The notes beneath the pieces are model-generated. The model searched no databases. It worked only from the letters and a program-made list of their open reading frames with translations, and had not been told where the DNA came from. From the NCBI GenBank assembly GCA_036520615.1, contig DATDJI010000079.1, forward strand, positions 1 through 64,000: a stretch of DNA of 64,000 nt, read 5' to 3'. Below, one piece after another: positions 7,292 through 17,576 of this stretch (position 1 is the stretch's first letter; each line of letters begins with the position of its first letter). A program made the translations under genes and the position numbers. This stretch comes from CAMCXE01 sp036520615 (GTDB taxonomy: Bacteria > Pseudomonadota > Gammaproteobacteria > Pseudomonadales > Cellvibrionaceae).

Positions 7292-9943
7292 ATGCTTGAG
7301 GAAATTGATGCTCTCGAAACCCGAGAGTGGCTCGATGCTTTAGAATCTGTCATTAAACATGGCGGTTCAGGGCGCGCTGCTTTTTTGCTGGCACAACTGG
7401 CAAATGCAGCAACTCAATCCGGCGTACGACTACCGTCTGCGATCACCACCCCCTATTGCAATACCATCCCTATTTCCTTGGAAGCTAAACTCCCAGGCGA
7501 TGTAACACTTGAACGTCGTATCCGCTCGTTAACCCGATGGAATGCACTGGCAATGGTTATGCGTGCCAATGATAACGACGAAGGCTTAGGCGGCCACATA
7601 GCAACATTTTCATCCGCCGCCACGCTGTACGATGTTGGTTTTAACTATTTTTTCCGTGGCAATGACGGTGAACAACCCGGTGACTTAATTTATTTTCAAG
7701 GTCACAGTTCCCCGGGTATGTATGCGCGCTCCTACCTTGAAGGGCGAATTTCCGAAGAGCAGCTGGATAATTTCCGCCGTGAAGTAGACGGCAATGGCTT
7801 ATCTTCCTATCCACACCCTTGGCTGATGCCTGATTACTGGCAATTTCCAACGGTTTCTATGGGCTTAGGCCCGATCAATGCTATTTATCAAGCGCACGTA
7901 ATGCGTTACATGTCTGCGCGCGGGCTTGCCGCACGCGGCGATCGCAAAGTTTGGGCATTTTTAGGTGACGGTGAGTGTGATGAGCCGGAAACTTTAGGCG
8001 CTATTTCTCTGGCGGGCCGTGAGCAGCTAGAGAATTTAATTTTTGTTATTAACTGTAATTTACAGCGCTTAGATGGCCCTGTACGCGGAAACGGCAAAAT
8101 TGTTCAAGAGCTTGAAGGTGTGTTCCGCGGCGCTGGCTGGAATGTATTAAAAGTACTTTGGGGTAACAAATGGGATCCGTTGCTTGCTAAAGATAAAACC
8201 GGTTTGCTGCAGAAACGCATGGATGAAGTAGTAGATGGCGAATTGCAAAATTATAAAGCCAACGGTGGTGCCTACACCCGTCAGCATTTCTTCGGAAAAT
8301 ATCCTGAGTTGTTAGAACTTGTAAAAGATATGACTGATGATGAAATTTTGCATTTAAACCGTGGCGGTCATGATCCACAAAAAGTTTATGCCGCCTACGC
8401 CGCAGCTATGGGTCATAAAGGTCAGCCGACGGTAATTCTGGCACAAACCGTAAAAGGTTACGCTTTAGGCACTACAGCTGAATCTGCCAATATTGCGCAC
8501 TCAGTGAAAAAACTGGATATTGAAAGCTTAAAGCGCTTCCGCGATCGCTTCGGTATTCCCATTGCCGATGAAGATTTAAAAAAGGTTCCTTATTACCGTC
8601 CACCGGCGGACTCGCCGGAAATGATCTATTTGCACCGTACCCGTAAGGCGTTAAACGGTTATGTTCCCAGCCGTGAAAAAGATTTCACGCCGCTGCAAAT
8701 TCCAAGCTTAGATACTTTTGCTCCGCTGCTGAAATCTACCGGCGAGCGCGAAATTTCTACTACTATGTCGTTCGTGCGGTTTTTATCTACGTTGGTAAAA
8801 GATAAAAATATGGGTGATCGAGTTGTACCTATAGTGCCCGATGAAGCGCGCACATTTGGTATGGAGGGTATGTTCCGCCAGTTAGGTATTTATTCATCGG
8901 AAGGGCAAAAATACGTTCCGCACGATTCTGACCAAATTATGTTCTACAAAGAGGACAAAAAAGGCCAGATTCTTGAGGAGGGTATTAACGAATCCGGTGC
9001 TATGTCCGCCTGGATTGCCTGCGCTACGGCTTATTCTACGTACCGTGTACCTATGGTGCCGTTCTACATTTATTACTCAATGTTTGGCTTCCAGCGTATC
9101 GGCGATTTGGCCTGGTTGGCAGGCGATATTCAAGCGCGCGGATTTTTAATCGGCGCCACGGCTGGGCGCACAACGCTTAACGGTGAAGGCTTACAGCACC
9201 AAGATGGCCACAGTCATATCCTAGCCAATACCATTCCTAACTGCCGCTCTTATGACCCAACTTATGGATACGAATTAGCGGTAATTATTCAGGACGGTAT
9301 GAAGCGTATGTATGAAAACAAAGAAAATTGTTTTTATTACATTACCTCCATGAACGAAAACTACTCTCATCCCGATATGCCCGCAGGCGCCGAAGCCGGC
9401 ATCGTGCGTGGACTATATAAACTGTACGAGAGCAAGAAAAAAGCGAAGAAAAAAGTGCAGTTAATGGGGGCAGGCACTATTTTGCGTGAAGTTGAAGCTG
9501 CAGCTGTTTTACTGCGTGATAACCATGGCGTGGAGTCGGACGTGTGGAGCGTAACCTCCGTTAATGAATTGACTCGCGATGCGCAAAGAGCTGAACGCTG
9601 GAATCGTTACCATCCAACTGAAAAGCCGCAAAAAGCCTACGTTACCAGTACTTTGGAAGCGAACGAAGGCCCATTTGTGATCTCCACTGATTACATGAAA
9701 AATTATAGTGAGCAGTTGCGCGCCTACATTCCCGGTGACTATTACGTTTTGGGCACCGACGGGTTTGGCCGCAGCGATACACGTACCAAACTGCGCCGTT
9801 TCTTCGAAGTGGATCGCTACTACGTCACTGTCACTGCACTTAAAGCGCTTGCCGATCAAGGCAAAGTTGATGTGAAAGAAGTAGTTGATGCAATGAAAAA
9901 ATACGGTATCGACGCTGAAAAAGTCGACCCTATGATCTGCTAA
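7292..9943 (+). CDS. aceE: Pyruvate dehydrogenase E1 component
   Basis: 883 residues, the normal size of the homodimeric gammaproteobacterial E1 (about 885). E1 decarboxylates pyruvate with thiamine diphosphate and acetylates the lipoyl groups of E2. The ThDP/Mg motif is visible as GDGECDEPE with NCNLQRLDGP about 30 residues on. The start is set by AAGAAGAGGAGG seven bases before ATG 7292; the frame could run from 7175, but that leader is unrelated to the family. aceF follows after 14 bases, forming one operon. No pdhR upstream and no E3 (lpd) downstream are present in this window. Confidence 0.97.
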   Translation: MLEEIDALETREWLDALESVIKHGGSGRAAFLLAQLANAATQSGVRLPSAITTPYCNTIPISLEAKLPGDVTLERRIRSLTRWNALAMVMRANDNDEGLGGHIATFSSAATLYDVGFNYFFRGNDGEQPGDLIYFQGHSSPGMYARSYLEGRISEEQLDNFRREVDGNGLSSYPHPWLMPDYWQFPTVSMGLGPINAIYQAHVMRYMSARGLAARGDRKVWAFLGDGECDEPETLGAISLAGREQLENLIFVINCNLQRLDGPVRGNGKIVQELEGVFRGAGWNVLKVLWGNKWDPLLAKDKTGLLQKRMDEVVDGELQNYKANGGAYTRQHFFGKYPELLELVKDMTDDEILHLNRGGHDPQKVYAAYAAAMGHKGQPTVILAQTVKGYALGTTAESANIAHSVKKLDIESLKRFRDRFGIPIADEDLKKVPYYRPPADSPEMIYLHRTRKALNGYVPSREKDFTPLQIPSLDTFAPLLKSTGEREISTTMSFVRFLSTLVKDKNMGDRVVPIVPDEARTFGMEGMFRQLGIYSSEGQKYVPHDSDQIMFYKEDKKGQILEEGINESGAMSAWIACATAYSTYRVPMVPFYIYYSMFGFQRIGDLAWLAGDIQARGFLIGATAGRTTLNGEGLQHQDGHSHILANTIPNCRSYDPTYGYELAVIIQDGMKRMYENKENCFYYITSMNENYSHPDMPAGAEAGIVRGLYKLYESKKKAKKKVQLMGAGTILREVEAAAVLLRDNHGVESDVWSVTSVNELTRDAQRAERWNRYHPTEKPQKAYVTSTLEANEGPFVISTDYMKNYSEQLRAYIPGDYYVLGTDGFGRSDTRTKLRRFFEVDRYYVTVTALKALADQGKVDVKEVVDAMKKYGIDAEKVDPMIC

Positions 9944-9957
9944 TCGGAGGCTAAATT

Positions 9958-11856
9958 GTGGCTATAGAAACCATTAAGGTGCCCGACATTGGCGGCGCTG
10001 AAGGTGTAGAAGTAATAGAAGTCTGTGTAAAGCCCGGTGATAGCGTAAGCGTCGAGCAATCACTTATCGTGTTGGAGAGCGATAAGGCTTCCATGGAAAT
10101 TCCCTCACCCAAAGCGGGTAAGGTAGTAAAAGTGTTAATCAATGTGGGCGACAAGGCCTCTGAAGGTACGCTGGTTCTTGAGCTTGAAACGGCGGCCGCT
10201 GCAGCCGAAGCCGCTCCTGTCGCCGCTGCGGCGCCAGCGCAGGCACCGGCACCGGCTGCTTCAGCGACTAGTGAATTGGCAGTTGCAGTTCCCGATATAG
10301 GCGGCGCTGAAGGCGTAGAAGTAATTGAAGTCTGCGTTAAGGTGGGGCAGGACGTTAAAGAAGGCGAATCGCTGATCGTGTTGGAGAGCGATAAGGCGTC
10401 GATGGAAATACCATCTCCCGCCAGCGGCAAGGTAGTGAGCCTTGCCATTAAAGTGGGCGATAAGGCATCTCAAGGCACTGCGATTTTAGTATTAACTAAC
10501 GGCAGTACGTCAGTTGCTAGCAATGCGGTTGCCGCACCTGCGCCAGTCGCTTCGGCGGCACCGGCACCTGCTGCCCCAGCAGCCTCGGGCCCACTGGATG
10601 TTGCGGTACCCGATATTGGTGGAGCTGAAGGCGTTGCGGTCATCGAAGTCTGCATTAAAGCGGGCGACGATGTAAAAGAGGGCGATTCTCTTATCGTGCT
10701 GGAAAGCGATAAAGCTTCGATGGAAATACCTTCCCCGGCGTCCGGTAAGGTAATAAGTCTCGCTATTAAGGTGGGTGATACTGCTTCGCAAGGCACGGTT
10801 ATTTTGCAATTGGCAGTTGCCGGCGCGCCAGCGGTTAGCGCTTCGGCATCTACCACTGCACCGACCGCTGCTTCTTCATCTGCGCCAGTGGCAGCCTCTG
10901 CCCCAAGCGTGCAAGCTACAGAAACCCGCGCGGCTAGTGGCGATTTTTACGCCGGTCCTTCGGTGCGTATGTTGGCTCGTCAATTGGGAGTGAACCTAGC
11001 GGAAGTCAAGGCTTCAGGCCCGCGCGGGCGCATTGTGAAAGATGATGTTAAAACCTTCGTAAAATCGGTTATGGAAAATCGCGGCAAAGCATCTGCAGGT
11101 AACACGCCCGGCCAAGGGTTTGGTATTCCTCAGGTCCCTGAAATTGATTTTTCTCAATTCGGCTCGATTGAGCTGATTAAAATGAGCAAAATTAAAAAGC
11201 TAACTGCGCAGAATATGACGCGCAATTGGTTAAACGTGCCTGCTGTAACTCAATTTGATGATGCGGATATTTCTGAAATTGAATCTTTCCGCAAAAGCAT
11301 TAAAGAAGAAGCGGAAAAATCTGGTGTTAAATTAACTCCATTGCCCTTTTTAATTAAAGCCTGTGCCGCTGCGTTGCGCGCCGAGCCCAGCTTTAATGTA
11401 TCTATGCATGCTGACGGTGAGCACATTGTGCAGAAAAACTATGTGCATATAGGTATGGCGGTGGACACACCGAATGGGTTAATGGTGCCGGTAATTCGCG
11501 ATGTTGATCAAAAAGGTATTTACCAAATTGCGCAGGAATCCAACGCATTGGCGAAAAAAGCTCGCGAAGGCAAATTAACGGCTAAAGAAATGCAGGGCGG
11601 TTGTTTTACCATTTCAAGTTTGGGTGCAATTGGCGGCAAAGGCTTTACTCCGATTGTTAACTGCCCAGAAGTTGCCATCCTCGGTGTTTCCCGCGCCGAA
11701 ATGAAACCTGTCTGGAACGGTAAAGAATTCGCGCCGCGCTTTATGCTACCGCTGAGCCTTACTTATGATCACCGTGCTATTAATGGCGGCGATGCGGGCC
11801 GGTTTTTTACTTTCTTAAATACCGTGTTGGCAGATGTAAGGCGTTTATTGCTTTAA
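9958..11856 (+). CDS. aceF: Pyruvate dehydrogenase E2, three lipoyl domains
   Basis: 632-residue dihydrolipoamide acetyltransferase, core of the pyruvate dehydrogenase complex. Three lipoyl domains carry ESDKASMEIPSP with target lysines Lys43, Lys146 and Lys252, joined by Ala/Pro-rich linkers. A peripheral-subunit-binding domain (about 325-370, PSVRMLARQLGV) precedes the catalytic domain, which ends with DHRAINGGDAGRFF containing the catalytic His. It starts at GTG 9958 with CGGAGG upstream. The lipoyl repeats are near-identical, so recombination within the gene is possible. A terminator follows 18 bases after the stop. Confidence 0.97.
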   Translation: MAIETIKVPDIGGAEGVEVIEVCVKPGDSVSVEQSLIVLESDKASMEIPSPKAGKVVKVLINVGDKASEGTLVLELETAAAAAEAAPVAAAAPAQAPAPAASATSELAVAVPDIGGAEGVEVIEVCVKVGQDVKEGESLIVLESDKASMEIPSPASGKVVSLAIKVGDKASQGTAILVLTNGSTSVASNAVAAPAPVASAAPAPAAPAASGPLDVAVPDIGGAEGVAVIEVCIKAGDDVKEGDSLIVLESDKASMEIPSPASGKVISLAIKVGDTASQGTVILQLAVAGAPAVSASASTTAPTAASSSAPVAASAPSVQATETRAASGDFYAGPSVRMLARQLGVNLAEVKASGPRGRIVKDDVKTFVKSVMENRGKASAGNTPGQGFGIPQVPEIDFSQFGSIELIKMSKIKKLTAQNMTRNWLNVPAVTQFDDADISEIESFRKSIKEEAEKSGVKLTPLPFLIKACAAALRAEPSFNVSMHADGEHIVQKNYVHIGMAVDTPNGLMVPVIRDVDQKGIYQIAQESNALAKKAREGKLTAKEMQGGCFTISSLGAIGGKGFTPIVNCPEVAILGVSRAEMKPVWNGKEFAPRFMLPLSLTYDHRAINGGDAGRFFTFLNTVLADVRRLLL

Positions 11857-11873
11857 TTTAAAATCGCAAGTTT

Positions 11874-11900
11874 AAAAACCCGCCCACAAGGCGGGTTTTT
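11874..11900 (+). terminator. Terminator of aceEF
   Basis: Perfect 8-bp stem AACCCGCC / GGCGGGTT (11877-11884 with 11890-11897), loop CACAA, followed by a run of T, directly after aceF. Confidence 0.9.
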
Positions 11901-12655
11901 TTATGCCTTTATTTATAGTCATATGCTATCAATCCGCCTTTTCAATTAGGTGCAGCGACTTTTAGCTCGGTTTAACAATCATAATTTGATCTGTTTTTTG
12001 CACCTTTTGCTCATCTTTTGAGTACTTAGCTTAGAGGTTAAATATGCACTCGTTTAGAGAAGAGTTAGGGACGCTCTAAAAAATGTAGGCGGCCAAGCGC
12101 TGGCTAGGCGCCGCCAGCTAGGCAAATTGCCCAAATAAGTGGACGGACTGCATGGACGCAGGGGATAGAGCAACTCAGGAGCGGTTGCCGAGTTTATATT
12201 TAGTAAGTGAGCATTTTTTTGGAAAATGACGCCAGAGCGAGTAGGTAATTTTCCAGAGCTTCATTAGGTAATTTATCTGGTCGATAATACATATTATTTA
12301 ACCTATTTATGGGCTTTGGTCTTATTTCGTACTTGATTTTATGCAGCCTATTACGACATTGCTGATAAGCCCGCAGAGCGAAAAATCTTTGCTAAATTTA
12401 GTAAGAGAACAGAGGCTTATGCTGCCTGTTTAGACACAATTGAACTAGCGGCGCATCTAATAAGGGCGAAACAATATTTATACAGAATTTTAATTTCGGG
12501 CCTTAAGCGCAATTTGCGATCAGCCGTTTTCCTCAACAGACGATTAAATAAGCCCAGGGCCTAGTGAGTTGGACGCCGATGTGCTGATTGCAGTTGGTGC
12601 GCAGCTTGAACATTAAATATGCGTTTTTATTTACCGAGCCATAGTTTGCAAAATT
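11901..12655. other. Intergenic region before the first propeller kinase
   Basis: About 750 bp, AT-rich, without a convincing ORF. It contains one copy (12116-12250) of a diverged repeat that recurs near 19.05 kb. A TTTAGAG ... CTCTAAA inverted pair lies near 12051-12081. No promoter for the kinase gene could be assigned with confidence. Confidence 0.6.
12116..12250 (+). repeat. Diverged dispersed repeat, copy A
   Basis: Reads in the same orientation as 19051-19185. Shared blocks, in order, are GCTAGGC, GGAC-GACTG, GCAGG--ATAGAGCAA, TTAGTAARTGAG, an ATTTTTTTGG block and AGCGAGT. Identity is roughly 70% by eye with small indels. It does not look coding in either orientation. Confidence 0.6.
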
Positions 12656-15600
12656 ATGTATAAATTTACCGGCTATCAATTTGCAGTATTGTTGACGGCG
12701 CTCGCGCTATCGTTTTTCTCCTCCTGGGCGTATTGCGATGAAAGGTATCCCCGTAATGTGAGCTTTCAGAATGTCCTGCAGAGTGAGGATATTGCTCTGG
12801 GGGAGGTTGAAGCCATAGTGCAAGATCACGAAGGCTTTATATGGTTGGGCGGTAGAAATGCTCTGTTGCGCTTTGATGGCACCGAACTCTTAAATATCAC
12901 TATCTCAAGCGGCGAGGGCACTAATAAACAAATTAAAAATGTGAATCAGGCGATTGATCTGTTTGAGGATAGCCGCCACCAGCTGTGGGTCGCCACCCGC
13001 TCAGGTTTATATATTTATAACCGTGACCGTGAAGACTTAACCGAGGCGCATGCACACCAAGCTTCATTTGCAAAAAACGTTGTTAGCAGTATCGATGAAT
13101 TACCCAGCGGAGAAATTCTTTTAGCATCATGGAATGGTTTGTATATTTATAATTCCCACACCGAAGAATATCGCCTATTCGAGCAAGCGGAGCAGCCTTT
13201 CGACGAACCGATTAATAAAACTATTTATGATCTGGTTGTTGATCGGCAACAGAATGTAATTTGGCTGGCAACTGCAAAGGGATTGCAACGCCTTGATTGG
13301 AATACCCAGAAAAATACGCACTTTTTACCTGATCCGGATAAGCCAGAATCCGTTAGCAATAATACCTTGAAATCTATTGCCCAGGACGACCAAGGGAACC
13401 TTTGGCTAGGTGCTGATAATGGGCTGTATCGCTTTAACCCGGTAACGCAACAATTTGCTCATTATGTACACGATGCAGATGATCCGCGCAGCCTTACCGA
13501 TAATATAGTGCAGCATGTTACCGTGGGGAAAAACGGTTGGTTGTGGGTCGCCTGCCAAGGCGGTCTTAATTTATTTAATCGAGCGAACAATAATTTTATT
13601 CGTTATATCCACGAGGAAGGGCAGCCGACTTCTTTAAGTAGCAGCATTACCCGGCGAGTGTATGAAGACCGCAACGGCGATTTATGGGTGGGGACATATC
13701 CTTCTGGTGCCAATTTTTATGATCGTTCAAGCGATGCAATAAGGGTGTTAAAACCCACCTTAGATCCAAGCAGAGGTCTATTGAGTAAAACGGTCGAAGC
13801 CATTACCGAAGATCAGCAGGGTAATTTATGGATAGGTGCTAGTGGTGTGACTCGCTATAACCCCAAAGAGGATACGTTTGTCCATTATCGCTATACAGCG
13901 AAAAACCCCGGTATTAAAACCTTAGAGCCTATTAGTGGTTTTACCGATAGTACAGGCGCAATTTGGTTTGGCAGTTGGTTAAATAGTTTTCATCTGTATA
14001 ACCGGCAAACAGATCGTTTTGATCAATTGGAGTTTGATACGCAGTTAAACGGCGCCAAACTTCAGCTTACAGATAAATTGCCGGATAACTCCATTTGGTC
14101 GGTGTATGAGGATCGAAACCGGAATTTCTGGCTGGCAACGCACAACGCTGGACTGCTTAAATTTGATCCATCGGCGCGCACCTATCGCATATTTGCACCC
14201 GTAGTGGGTAATGCACATTCACTGAGCAACGCTGTAGTTTGGACTAGCCGGGAGGATTCCAAAGGTCGCTTCTGGGTGGGTACTGCAAAAGGACTTAATT
14301 TAATGGATCGGCAAACCGGCAGTTTTAAACGCTATGAGGCTGATCCACAGCTGCCCAATCAATTAATTAATGACTCAGTACTGGCTATTTTTGAAGATCG
14401 CAAAGGCAGAATGTGGTTTGGTACGGACGCAGGCTTACATTTGTATCGAGAAACTACGGATGATTTTGAAGTATTTGGTGCACCGCATGGTTTTGTAGAT
14501 AGCGGTATTCGCAATATCACAGAAGATCCGCTCGGCAATTTATGGTTGGGAACCAATAATGGCATTGTAAGGTTTAATCCCGATACTTTAGCCGTGCAAA
14601 ATTATGTGCGTCATAACAGCGAGAAAATCGGCGGCACGAGCACCGGCGCATCCTTGACGACATCAAAAGACATTGTAGCTATTGGCAGTAAAAATGGCTT
14701 ATTTTTAATTGACACTACGAAAATTCAACTTAATAAAACCCCGCCACCCATTGCTTTTACGGATCTACGTATTTTCACTGAAAAGGCTACGATAGGTGGC
14801 GCCGATGGGATTTTGCAGCGGGTGATTAATCAAACGCAGGCTATTCGTCTCGACTATACAAAAACTATGCTGTCACTACATTTTGCAGCGCTTAATTTTC
14901 GCAACCCGGATAAAAATCGTTACGCCTATAAACTAGAAGGCTTTGACGAGCAGTGGCGGGATGTGGGTAATCAACGCAGTGCGCTATATACGAACCTGGA
15001 TGCAGGCAGCTATATGTTTCGCGTTCGTGCTGCAAATAATGATGGCGTTTGGAATGATGAAGGGCGGTCGATCCGCATTGTCCAATTACCGCCACCTTGG
15101 AAAAGCACTTGGGCCTATGTATTTTATGCCGTTATTTTAATAAGTTTTATCTCCCAGCTTGTGTGCTGGCAATTGAACAAGCGCCGCCGATTAGAAGAGC
15201 AAAGCCGCTTACTGGAGATTAAAGTTGCCGAGCGTACAGCTCAATTACATGAAAAAAATATCTCAATTGCTGCCATGCTAAGCCATATGCGACAGGGGCT
15301 TTTTACGCTAGAGCAAGATGGACGAATACATGCTGAATATTCACGGCATTTAGAGGAAATTTTTGCACAGCGGGATTTGGCTGGTAAAAATGGCCTGGAG
15401 TTATTATTTGCACACTCATCGCTCATTGGGGACAGTTTTAGTCGATTGTGCTCAGCGGTGGAATCCATGCTTGGCGAAGACGACGCCAATTATGATTGTA
15501 ATGTCCATTTGCTGATAAATGAATATGAAATTTACATAAACGGAGTGCACAAATTTCTCTCGTTGGATTGGAACCCAATTATTGAGCAACATATTGTAAT

Positions 15601-16813
15601 AAAAATGATGGTTTCGGTGCGGGATGTAACTGCATTGCGACAAATGGAGCATGCGGCGCAAATTCAAAAAAGAGAGCTGGATATTATTGGTCAATTAATT
15701 AAGATCTCAGCGGAAAAATACCGTTTATTTGCATCTTCTTGCCATCGATTTATAGCTCAGAGCCGCGCCGAAATCCAAATGGCCAAAGAGTATGATCCAG
15801 CAGTTATTGCACTGTTATTTCGCAATCTACACACGATCAAAGGCAATGGCCGCACCTTTGGTTTCACCCACGTTAGCGAGGCTGCCCACAATGCGGAAAC
15901 CTACTGCTCACAACTAACCCACACTAGTGATAATGCATGGAATCAATCTCAATTGCTGAAGGATTTACAGCTTTTAGACGACGTTTTAAATGAATACCAG
16001 CATGTATTTACGCAAGTGCTGGGCCGAGGTGATGCCTTCGCAGAAAATCCGCACGGGGTTTGGTTTGACAGCCGTACTTTAAAAACCATCGCGACTATTT
16101 TAAGCGCTGTGCGTATTGGGAAAATCCCTTCTGTGGATAAACATGAATGGCAAAACATTGAGCAATTAATAAATGGTTCATTGGCAGCCCCCTTAAACCA
16201 AGTTTTGGCCGATGTATTTAATTCGTTGCCTTCATTGGCGGCGCAATTAAATAAAGCAGCACCAAATGTTTGTTGTAGAGATGAACCTATTTTAATTAAC
16301 AATCAAGGCCATCAGCTTGTGCAGAACGTATTTGCTCATTTGCTGCGCAATTGTATCGACCATGGCATTGAATTGCCGGAGGTCCGTACGGCCCTTGGTA
16401 AGTCAACGGCGGGAATTATTACCGTTGTTACCGATGAGCAGGAGCAAGAACTAGTAATTTCAGTACGCGATGATGGAGGAGGGTTAGATTTACTAATGCT
16501 CTATCAATTGGGGCTGCGGCACGGTTATTGGCAAGCGGACGCACATCCTACATACACGCAAATTGCCAATATTATTTTTGAACCCGGCATTTCATCTAAA
16601 GATAAAATTACCGACATATCCGGACGGGGCGTTGGTATGGCTGCGGTAAAACAGTTTTTATTTGAGCACGGCGGAAACATTACGATTAAGCTGGATTGCG
16701 AAGGTGAAATTCGCCAAATACCCAGCATTAAAATACCCTTTGAATTTATTATTAAATTGCCGTCTAGCTTGTTTATTATTCGCTGCAATGAGTATAAAGG
16801 AAACGCTATTTAA
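12656..16813 (+). CDS. Propeller sensor with CheA-like Hpt and ATPase domains
   Basis: 1385 residues. Signal peptide (1-26); about 14 two-component propeller repeats (WLGTNNGLYRFN type, about 45-690) forming two seven-bladed periplasmic propellers; a Y_Y_Y domain (about 740-812); one membrane helix (816-840); a coiled coil; a PAS-like region (about 865-1010); an Hpt domain with HTIKGNGRTFGF (His1059); and a CheA-type ATPase (about 1220-1375) with NCIDHGIE, DDGGG and GRGVGMAAV. No HisKA dimerisation helix pair or receiver is visible, unlike standard propeller kinases. It probably senses glycan products, by analogy with Bacteroides hybrid systems, and passes phosphate to an unlinked regulator (inference). 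ATG 12656 has no clear ribosome site but precedes the signal peptide. Confidence 0.85.
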   Translation: MYKFTGYQFAVLLTALALSFFSSWAYCDERYPRNVSFQNVLQSEDIALGEVEAIVQDHEGFIWLGGRNALLRFDGTELLNITISSGEGTNKQIKNVNQAIDLFEDSRHQLWVATRSGLYIYNRDREDLTEAHAHQASFAKNVVSSIDELPSGEILLASWNGLYIYNSHTEEYRLFEQAEQPFDEPINKTIYDLVVDRQQNVIWLATAKGLQRLDWNTQKNTHFLPDPDKPESVSNNTLKSIAQDDQGNLWLGADNGLYRFNPVTQQFAHYVHDADDPRSLTDNIVQHVTVGKNGWLWVACQGGLNLFNRANNNFIRYIHEEGQPTSLSSSITRRVYEDRNGDLWVGTYPSGANFYDRSSDAIRVLKPTLDPSRGLLSKTVEAITEDQQGNLWIGASGVTRYNPKEDTFVHYRYTAKNPGIKTLEPISGFTDSTGAIWFGSWLNSFHLYNRQTDRFDQLEFDTQLNGAKLQLTDKLPDNSIWSVYEDRNRNFWLATHNAGLLKFDPSARTYRIFAPVVGNAHSLSNAVVWTSREDSKGRFWVGTAKGLNLMDRQTGSFKRYEADPQLPNQLINDSVLAIFEDRKGRMWFGTDAGLHLYRETTDDFEVFGAPHGFVDSGIRNITEDPLGNLWLGTNNGIVRFNPDTLAVQNYVRHNSEKIGGTSTGASLTTSKDIVAIGSKNGLFLIDTTKIQLNKTPPPIAFTDLRIFTEKATIGGADGILQRVINQTQAIRLDYTKTMLSLHFAALNFRNPDKNRYAYKLEGFDEQWRDVGNQRSALYTNLDAGSYMFRVRAANNDGVWNDEGRSIRIVQLPPPWKSTWAYVFYAVILISFISQLVCWQLNKRRRLEEQSRLLEIKVAERTAQLHEKNISIAAMLSHMRQGLFTLEQDGRIHAEYSRHLEEIFAQRDLAGKNGLELLFAHSSLIGDSFSRLCSAVESMLGEDDANYDCNVHLLINEYEIYINGVHKFLSLDWNPIIEQHIVIKMMVSVRDVTALRQMEHAAQIQKRELDIIGQLIKISAEKYRLFASSCHRFIAQSRAEIQMAKEYDPAVIALLFRNLHTIKGNGRTFGFTHVSEAAHNAETYCSQLTHTSDNAWNQSQLLKDLQLLDDVLNEYQHVFTQVLGRGDAFAENPHGVWFDSRTLKTIATILSAVRIGKIPSVDKHEWQNIEQLINGSLAAPLNQVLADVFNSLPSLAAQLNKAAPNVCCRDEPILINNQGHQLVQNVFAHLLRNCIDHGIELPEVRTALGKSTAGIITVVTDEQEQELVISVRDDGGGLDLLMLYQLGLRHGYWQADAHPTYTQIANIIFEPGISSKDKITDISGRGVGMAAVKQFLFEHGGNITIKLDCEGEIRQIPSIKIPFEFIIKLPSSLFIIRCNEYKGNAI

Positions 16814-16971
16814 CGGAAATTTGCTAAACCCACGGTGTTGCCGTTTTCGTTGCTTGAGATTGGTTGGGCATTGGCAAAGTTCGCCAGCGCACAGACGTTT
16901 ATCGCTAGGCTGCTAATAATTAACATTCTAACTATATAAGAAACTACGTCTCTACGCGCGAGGAGCTAACT

Positions 16972-17436
16972 ATGGCTACTGATTATATTCCCGCTGGCTA
17001 TCATTCTCTAACGCCCTATCTGCAAGTAAACGATGCGGCGGCAGCTATAATATTTTACCAAAAGGCGTTTGGCGCTAAAGAAATTGGGCGCATTAATATG
17101 GGCGATGGAATTATCGGCCATGCGGAAATAGAAATTAATGGCTCGCGCTTAATGCTTGCCGAGGCAAGTGATAAATGGGGCAATAAAAGCCCGCGCGATC
17201 TAGGTGGTACTCCCGTCTGTTTGTGCCTATACGTAAAAGATGTTGATTCTGTTTTCGCAACAGCTCTTGCCGCTGGCGCTACAGTGAAGGATGGCATGGA
17301 AGTTAAAGATCAATTTTACGGTGATCGCTCCGGCAGTCTTACCGATCCATTTGGGCATATATGGACGATCCTCACGCATAAGGAAGATATTTCTTACGAG
17401 GAATTGCAAAAGCGATCGGATGAGCTCTGCAAATAA
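16972..17436 (+). CDS. VOC-superfamily (PhnB/glyoxalase-like) protein
   Basis: 154 residues, two beta-alpha-beta-beta-beta modules of the vicinal-oxygen-chelate fold, typical size for PhnB-like proteins. Visible motifs are HSLTPYLQVNDAAAAIIFYQ near the N-terminus and DPFGHIWTILTH near the C-terminus. GAGGAG lies nine bases before the ATG. Family members include glyoxalases, bleomycin-resistance proteins and many uncharacterised enzymes, so the reaction cannot be named. It is followed by a host-attachment-type gene after 140 bp. Confidence 0.85.
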   Translation: MATDYIPAGYHSLTPYLQVNDAAAAIIFYQKAFGAKEIGRINMGDGIIGHAEIEINGSRLMLAEASDKWGNKSPRDLGGTPVCLCLYVKDVDSVFATALAAGATVKDGMEVKDQFYGDRSGSLTDPFGHIWTILTHKEDISYEELQKRSDELCK

Positions 17437-17576
17437 TTTTCACCAAGTAACCTCCCCCCCAATAATAATTTGCAAAATTGCTTTTCCACACCAAGTGATT
17501 CGAGCACAAAATCCTGCACGGCAAATTCGCCTGCAGGGCTTCTGCCAGAAAATCAAAATATATTTTCGGAGGTCGT

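Noticed and set aside
10261..10856. Minus-strand ORFs inside aceF
   Set aside because: They are shadows of the near-identical lipoyl domains on the plus strand.
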